From Rheinheimera tangshanensis (lineage in GTDB: Bacteria; Pseudomonadota; Gammaproteobacteria; Enterobacterales; Alteromonadaceae): a DNA stretch of 64,000 nucleotides. How positions within the stretch are numbered: the stretch's first letter is position 1; the number at the start of each line of letters is the position of its first letter. This document shows positions 60,390 to 64,000 of the stretch, piece by piece. The position numbers were made by a program, and so were the translations under genes. The notes under the pieces were generated by a model. The model was not told the DNA's origin. It ran no database searches and saw only the letters and a list, made by a program, of their open reading frames with translations. The DNA is taken from positions 248,001 to 312,000 of the forward strand of contig NZ_BMLH01000001.1 in assembly GCF_014645135.1 (NCBI RefSeq), given 5' to 3'.

Positions 60390-61523
60390 ATGAAACTTAA
60401 AAACTCAATAGCATGGGATGTATTGGCTGGGTTACTGACCTGGTTTTTGGTCTTTATGCTCAGTCTTTGGCTGATGTGGCCTAATGACACACTCTGGCCG
60501 TTATGGCCCTGGGTTGTGCTTTTGTTTGCTCTCAACGGTGCTTGCTTTTATTGGGTTACCCGCAGTGACGAGCGCAATGAGCCTCTGGCTCCTTCTGCCT
60601 TAATTTGTTACATACTGCAGCTTTTGTCAGCCTTGGCACTGAACTGGATGCTACCGCTGGATTATCTGGCTATTCTGAGCATTATCTGGGTCTCAGTGTT
60701 GCCTTATCTGGTCTCGATGCGAACTGCTGTACTGATCACGCTGGCTCTGATGGCGATATGGTATGGCGTGGATGCAGCACTGGAACAACGCTCCATGTGG
60801 ATCACAGGGCTGTTATTCAGCAGCTTTCACTTTTTTGCTTTGCTGATGAAACATCAGGCCCGCTCCGAACAAAAAGCTAAACAAGAATTACAGCAAACTC
60901 ATCAGCACTTGTTGGCCACTCAGGATTTATTGATGATGGCATCACAACAGCAGGAGCGAACCCGGATTGCGCGGGATTTACATGACGTATTGGGGCATCA
61001 TTTAACGGCTTTAACTATTAATTTGCAGGTCGCTGGCCATTTAACGCAAGGTGAAGCGAAAACCAAAGTAGAGCAATGCCATCAGATTGCTAAACTGCTG
61101 CTGTCCGATGTGCGAGAAGCGGTTAGTGCATTAAGAGAGCAGCATCAGTTTTCCGTTTATCAAGCGTTAGAGACTTTGTTGACAGATGTTCCAGGAGTGA
61201 AAGTTCACTGGGACTGCCCTGTGGATGTGGAACTGGCCGATGTAAAAGTAGCGCAGCAGTTGCTATTAATAGTGCGCGAAGCCTTGACCAATACGCTAAG
61301 ACACAGTCATGCAAGTGAGTTCTATTTGTCAGTAACGCCTGCTGGGCACTTTGTTCAGTTAGTGATCTATGACAATGGCAAAGTCGCTTCGGATTGGAAA
61401 CCCGGCAATGGTTTAACGGGCATGAAAGAGCGGGTTGCCTCTTGCGCCGGAACTTTACAATGGCTGGTCAAAGATAGTCATTTTCAATTACAGCTGACTT
61501 TACCTGCAGGATTGCCTTTATGA
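60390..61523 (+). CDS. NarL-family sensor histidine kinase
   Basis: 377 residues. Five or six membrane segments fill the first 155 residues with no periplasmic sensor domain, as in DesK-type kinases. A HisKA_3 box follows (ERTRIARDLHDVLGHHLTALTINLQ; phospho-His in DLHD), then an ATPase domain (REALTNTLRHSHAS, DNGKVASDWKPGNGLTGMKER). It pairs with the response regulator that starts four bases before its stop. The membrane-only input suggests sensing of the membrane state. Confidence 0.93.
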   Translation: MKLKNSIAWDVLAGLLTWFLVFMLSLWLMWPNDTLWPLWPWVVLLFALNGACFYWVTRSDERNEPLAPSALICYILQLLSALALNWMLPLDYLAILSIIWVSVLPYLVSMRTAVLITLALMAIWYGVDAALEQRSMWITGLLFSSFHFFALLMKHQARSEQKAKQELQQTHQHLLATQDLLMMASQQQERTRIARDLHDVLGHHLTALTINLQVAGHLTQGEAKTKVEQCHQIAKLLLSDVREAVSALREQHQFSVYQALETLLTDVPGVKVHWDCPVDVELADVKVAQQLLLIVREALTNTLRHSHASEFYLSVTPAGHFVQLVIYDNGKVASDWKPGNGLTGMKERVASCAGTLQWLVKDSHFQLQLTLPAGLPL

Positions 61524-62164
61524 CGTTACGAGTAATGCTGGTTGACGATCAAATGCTGATCCGCCAAGGCATAAAAAGTTTATTACAGCTATCTGGTGTA
61601 GTGGAAGTGGTCGCAGAAGCTCAGGATGGCTCCACTGTGGTGGAGCTGGTGCAACAGCATCAGCCAGATGTGATTTTACTCGATTTGTCTATGCCCAAAG
61701 TGGATGGAGTAGCTACGCTGGAGTTATTAAAGCAGCAGCAACTAAAAACTCCTGTGCTTATCCTGACTACTTTTGAAGAACATGATCTGGTATTAAAGAG
61801 TATTCAGCTTGGCGCTAAAGGTTATTTACTCAAAGATGTATCCTTGGACAGCTTAGTTTCAGCCATTCAAACGCTGCAGCAAGGCGGCACCTGCTTTCAA
61901 AGCACTATTACCGAACGTTTATTGTCTGGTCTGAGCCCGGTCAGTCATTTTCCCCGTCCGGCTGCAATTGAAGAATTATCAGAAAAAGAGCTGCAAATTT
62001 TGCAACTGATGGCCTCTGGTTATGCCAATAAAGAGATTGCCAGTGCGCTTTACAAATCAGAAGGCACGATAAAAAATCAGATCTCCAGCATTCTGGCTAA
62101 ATTAGGCGTTCGTGACAGAACCAGAGCTGTGCTGTTAGCCTTAGAGCTTGGGTTGATCCATTAA
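61520..62164 (+). CDS. NarL/LuxR-type response regulator
   Basis: 214 residues. Receiver domain (MLVDDQMLIRQGI, phospho-Asp in VILLDLSMPKVDG, Lys in LLKDVS) and LuxR helix-turn-helix (LSEKELQILQLMASGYANKEIA, then SEGTIKNQISSILAKL). It overlaps the kinase gene by four bases. Regulated genes are unknown; the divergent membrane-protein gene and the lipoprotein gene downstream are the nearest candidates. Confidence 0.94.
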   Translation: MTLRVMLVDDQMLIRQGIKSLLQLSGVVEVVAEAQDGSTVVELVQQHQPDVILLDLSMPKVDGVATLELLKQQQLKTPVLILTTFEEHDLVLKSIQLGAKGYLLKDVSLDSLVSAIQTLQQGGTCFQSTITERLLSGLSPVSHFPRPAAIEELSEKELQILQLMASGYANKEIASALYKSEGTIKNQISSILAKLGVRDRTRAVLLALELGLIH

Positions 62165-62269
62165 ATCGGTTTTATTCCACACCGGACTATTCCTTTGCTA
62201 TGCGATAAGACTGAGCCAGAGTCACAAAGCATGCGTATACAGTTTCATATCATGCCAGGAGTTTCAGTT

Positions 62270-62842
62270 ATGCGTTTTATTGCTTTGTTTGCCCCTCTGT
62301 TGTTGTGGGGATGTAGCCATCAGGTTCAGGATTATCAACAACAAACTCCGATTTTTAATCTGCCCGACTACTTTAATGGTTCACTGAACGCTTATGGTGT
62401 GGTTAAAAACTGGCAAGGTAAACAAAGCGTGCGCTTTGAAGCTCAGCTTTGTGGCCAATGGCAAGGCAATAAAGGAACTCTATTTGAGTTGTTCCAGTTC
62501 AGTGATGGCAGAGTTGAGCAGCGCATTTGGCAACTTGCGGTGGACAATGAAGGAAAAGTGACAGGTTCAGCTGCAGATGTCACCGGGCAGGCAAAAGGCC
62601 AACAGGCAGGTAATACCTTGTATTGGGAATATGTGTTGCAAATCCCGGACGGCGATGGCGTGATAGAGGTTAAAGTGGAAGACTGGCTCTATCTGGTTAC
62701 ACCCAAACAACTGATGAATCAGTCGACTTTATATAAGTTTGGTTTGCCAGTCGGTGAAATTATTTTATCTATTCAGCAGCAGGATACTACTGCAGATTGC
62801 AGCGCGTTAGAGCAGCAACTGGTGACATTAAGAGCAGGTTAA
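62270..62842 (+). CDS. DUF3833 family lipoprotein
   Basis: 190 residues from the ATG at 62270, preceded by AGGAG; the frame is open further upstream without a better start. A lipoprotein signal is visible (LFAPLLLWGCSHQ; Cys14 is the lipidated residue). DUF3833 features follow: LPDYFNGSLNAYGVV, FELFQFSDGRVEQRIW, VEDWLYLVTPKQLMNQSTLYKFGLPVG. Function unknown; the protein should sit in the outer or inner membrane facing the periplasm. Confidence 0.88.
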   Translation: MRFIALFAPLLLWGCSHQVQDYQQQTPIFNLPDYFNGSLNAYGVVKNWQGKQSVRFEAQLCGQWQGNKGTLFELFQFSDGRVEQRIWQLAVDNEGKVTGSAADVTGQAKGQQAGNTLYWEYVLQIPDGDGVIEVKVEDWLYLVTPKQLMNQSTLYKFGLPVGEIILSIQQQDTTADCSALEQQLVTLRAG

Positions 62843-63237
62843 ACCTGCTCTTGCTCCATGCTTTCCAGCTCTATTTTTATCGCATTGCAGGAAATCTGAA
62901 TTTCATACAAAGACACCAGTAAGCTCAACATCAGACTGGCGAGGCTGGCGCCAAAAGCTATTTGGCCCGCTAAGCCCCATTGCATAAACAGAAAAAACAT
63001 CGACAAGGTACAAAGTACAAAACTGATGACTCCCCAGCGCTGCATCGATCGTATTAAAAACATCCGCTGCCGCAGATTCTCTATTTGCCGTTTTGCAAGA
63101 TCACGCACTTGTCCACCTTCGCGGGTATTCAGTTGACGAATAAGCTGAGCCAGCACTAAAAACCTGTTGGTATAGGCCAGTAACAACAAAGAAATCGCCG
63201 GAAACAATAAAGCGGGGGTGGTCATGGTCATCGACAT
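62839..63237 (-). CDS. DUF2721 family membrane protein
   Basis: 132 residues from ATG 63237, preceded by AGGTGA (an upstream ATG at 63255 lacks one). Three membrane segments and the family opening TTPALLFPAISLLLLAYTNRFLVLAQLIR. Function unknown. Its stop overlaps the end of the DUF3833 gene by four bases, convergent. Confidence 0.87.
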   Translation of the reverse strand: MSMTMTTPALLFPAISLLLLAYTNRFLVLAQLIRQLNTREGGQVRDLAKRQIENLRQRMFLIRSMQRWGVISFVLCTLSMFFLFMQWGLAGQIAFGASLASLMLSLLVSLYEIQISCNAIKIELESMEQEQV

Positions 63238-63399
63238 AAAATCACCTGTATTCATAAAAAGAGAGACTGACTCAGTTTCCGATCATATTCGCATTAGCAC
63301 TGTGCCGATAGTAGACTGAATAAAAATAACAGTGTTTTCTGTCAGCCTGTGCTTGTGTATGATGCGCAGCCACAGCTGCCAGACCGGAATGGACCAACC

Positions 63400-64000
63400 A
63401 TGAAACAAAAAGCAAACAACTTCCAAAAGATGCGTGAACTGGGCTTTTATCAGCAAGCCGCTATAGCTGCGACCTTGCTGGAACGTATGTTGCCTAATTA
63501 TCAGCTCTTTAGTGAAGTCACAGGTTTTGGTGATACGAAGTTGTGTCGCGATATTCTTAACCTGGTGTGGGAATGGTTGTTCGTTAAAAAGGTGAAAATA
63601 AACTTTGAGCGTTTATGTAACGAGTTAGAATTAGCGACTCCGGATCAGAGTCAGTTTGATATGTTTGGTGTCTATCCTGCTATTGATACGGCTACAGCAC
63701 TGGATTCGATGCTCAATGGTATTCTGTCGCAGGATGCAACAGAGTTTGTTAACGTCGCCAAAATTTCTCAGGCTTCAGTTGCACGTCTTATTGAACATCA
63801 GGCCGAAGACATCGATATCACGACCGAAGCTGAATTGAAAAAGTGGGTGCGTGATCATGAACTGATGGAGTATGAGATGGATTGTCTGGCAGAGCTCATC
63901 GAGTTAGTCACCCCTTTAACTGATGGTTTTCAGCGTGAGCAAGTACAAATGCTGAAGGCGTGGGTGCGTGAACAAGGTTTGAGCAATCTGGGCATGGAGC
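63400..64000 (+). CDS. yjaG: YjaG/DUF416 family protein, runs to the window end
   Basis: An open frame from ATG 63400 to the last base, 200 codons. The sequence matches YjaG/DUF416: NFQKMRELGFYQQAAIAATLLERMLPNY at the start, DILNLVWEWLF, then DMFGVYPAIDTATALDS and VRDHELMEYEMDCLAELIE. The E. coli protein has 196 residues, so nearly all of the gene is in the window. Function is unknown; the protein is cytosolic. Confidence 0.9.
   Translation, partial: MKQKANNFQKMRELGFYQQAAIAATLLERMLPNYQLFSEVTGFGDTKLCRDILNLVWEWLFVKKVKINFERLCNELELATPDQSQFDMFGVYPAIDTATALDSMLNGILSQDATEFVNVAKISQASVARLIEHQAEDIDITTEAELKKWVRDHELMEYEMDCLAELIELVTPLTDGFQREQVQMLKAWVREQGLSNLGME

Overview
The window looks like a chromosomal segment of a free-living, chitin- and polymer-degrading gammaproteobacterium of the Alteromonadales/Chromatiales type; Rheinheimera or a close relative is my best guess. 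The reasons are an alteromonad-style N-acetylglucosamine regulon (LacI-type NagR, BadF-type NagK, SIS-type NagB-II, NagP, NagX), two large TonB receptors, a SapC protein, VCR-like attC repeats and many typical gammaproteobacterial housekeeping genes. I found no tRNA or rRNA genes and no CRISPR array.

Layout. 1-3233: the end of an iron(III)-type ABC transporter operon and a CHASE3 chemoreceptor. 3432-11074: a sedentary chromosomal integron. The integrase gene intI lies on the + strand with a LexA-like box over its promoter. Thirteen cassettes lie on the - strand and twelve attC sites can be placed, one of them decayed. Recognisable cassettes encode an AbiJ/HEPN-like protein, a barstar-like inhibitor, a DUF2750 protein and a PD-(D/E)xK nuclease-like protein; the rest are small membrane or unknown proteins. 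11156-24050: a probable 3-hydroxybutyrate/short-chain acid locus, with a secreted MetX-like hydrolase, a GntP permease, a TonB receptor, a LuxR-type response regulator, an SSS-fused hybrid histidine kinase (CrbS/CrbR-like) and 3-hydroxybutyrate dehydrogenase. The permease, receptor and dehydrogenase share a 17-bp promoter motif that I do not recognise. Between them lie a LysM-GH19 muramidase/chitinase, a mosaic repeat block, a 62-aa peptide ending in Cys-Cys and a LysR regulator. 24323-40471: a DUF819 membrane protein, then the nag/chitin regulon with three NagR-like operators (nagR, TonB receptor, sapC, an oxidoreductase, GH20 hexosaminidase, nagK-nagB-nagA-nagP-nagX).

40515-64000 is mostly core genome: a Wzi-family porin, coaD, TetR with kbl-tdh, a flavin/2Fe-2S reductase behind a Fur-like box, dusC, HDOD and TPR proteins, DUF2256, glpE-glpG, a FliL-like protein, a rubredoxin-reductase-like flavoprotein, ubiC-ubiA, a PepSY protein, a 2OG-Fe(II) hydroxylase, an ECF sigma/anti-sigma/coiled-coil operon, a NarL-type two-component pair, DUF3833, DUF2721 and the start of yjaG. 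Two short genes were found by direct reading: a DUF2256 protein (50453-50587) and a 48-aa secreted cysteine-containing peptide (47049-47195). A 127-bp element with TATACCC/GGGTATA ends occurs twice (16871-16996 inverted, 42466-42592) and looks like a MITE.

The least explained parts are the integron cassettes, the shared 17-bp motif of the hydroxybutyrate locus, the mosaic repeats at 17885-18358 and the two small cysteine-containing peptides. All functional calls rest on reading the sequence and recalling families; no database search was possible.
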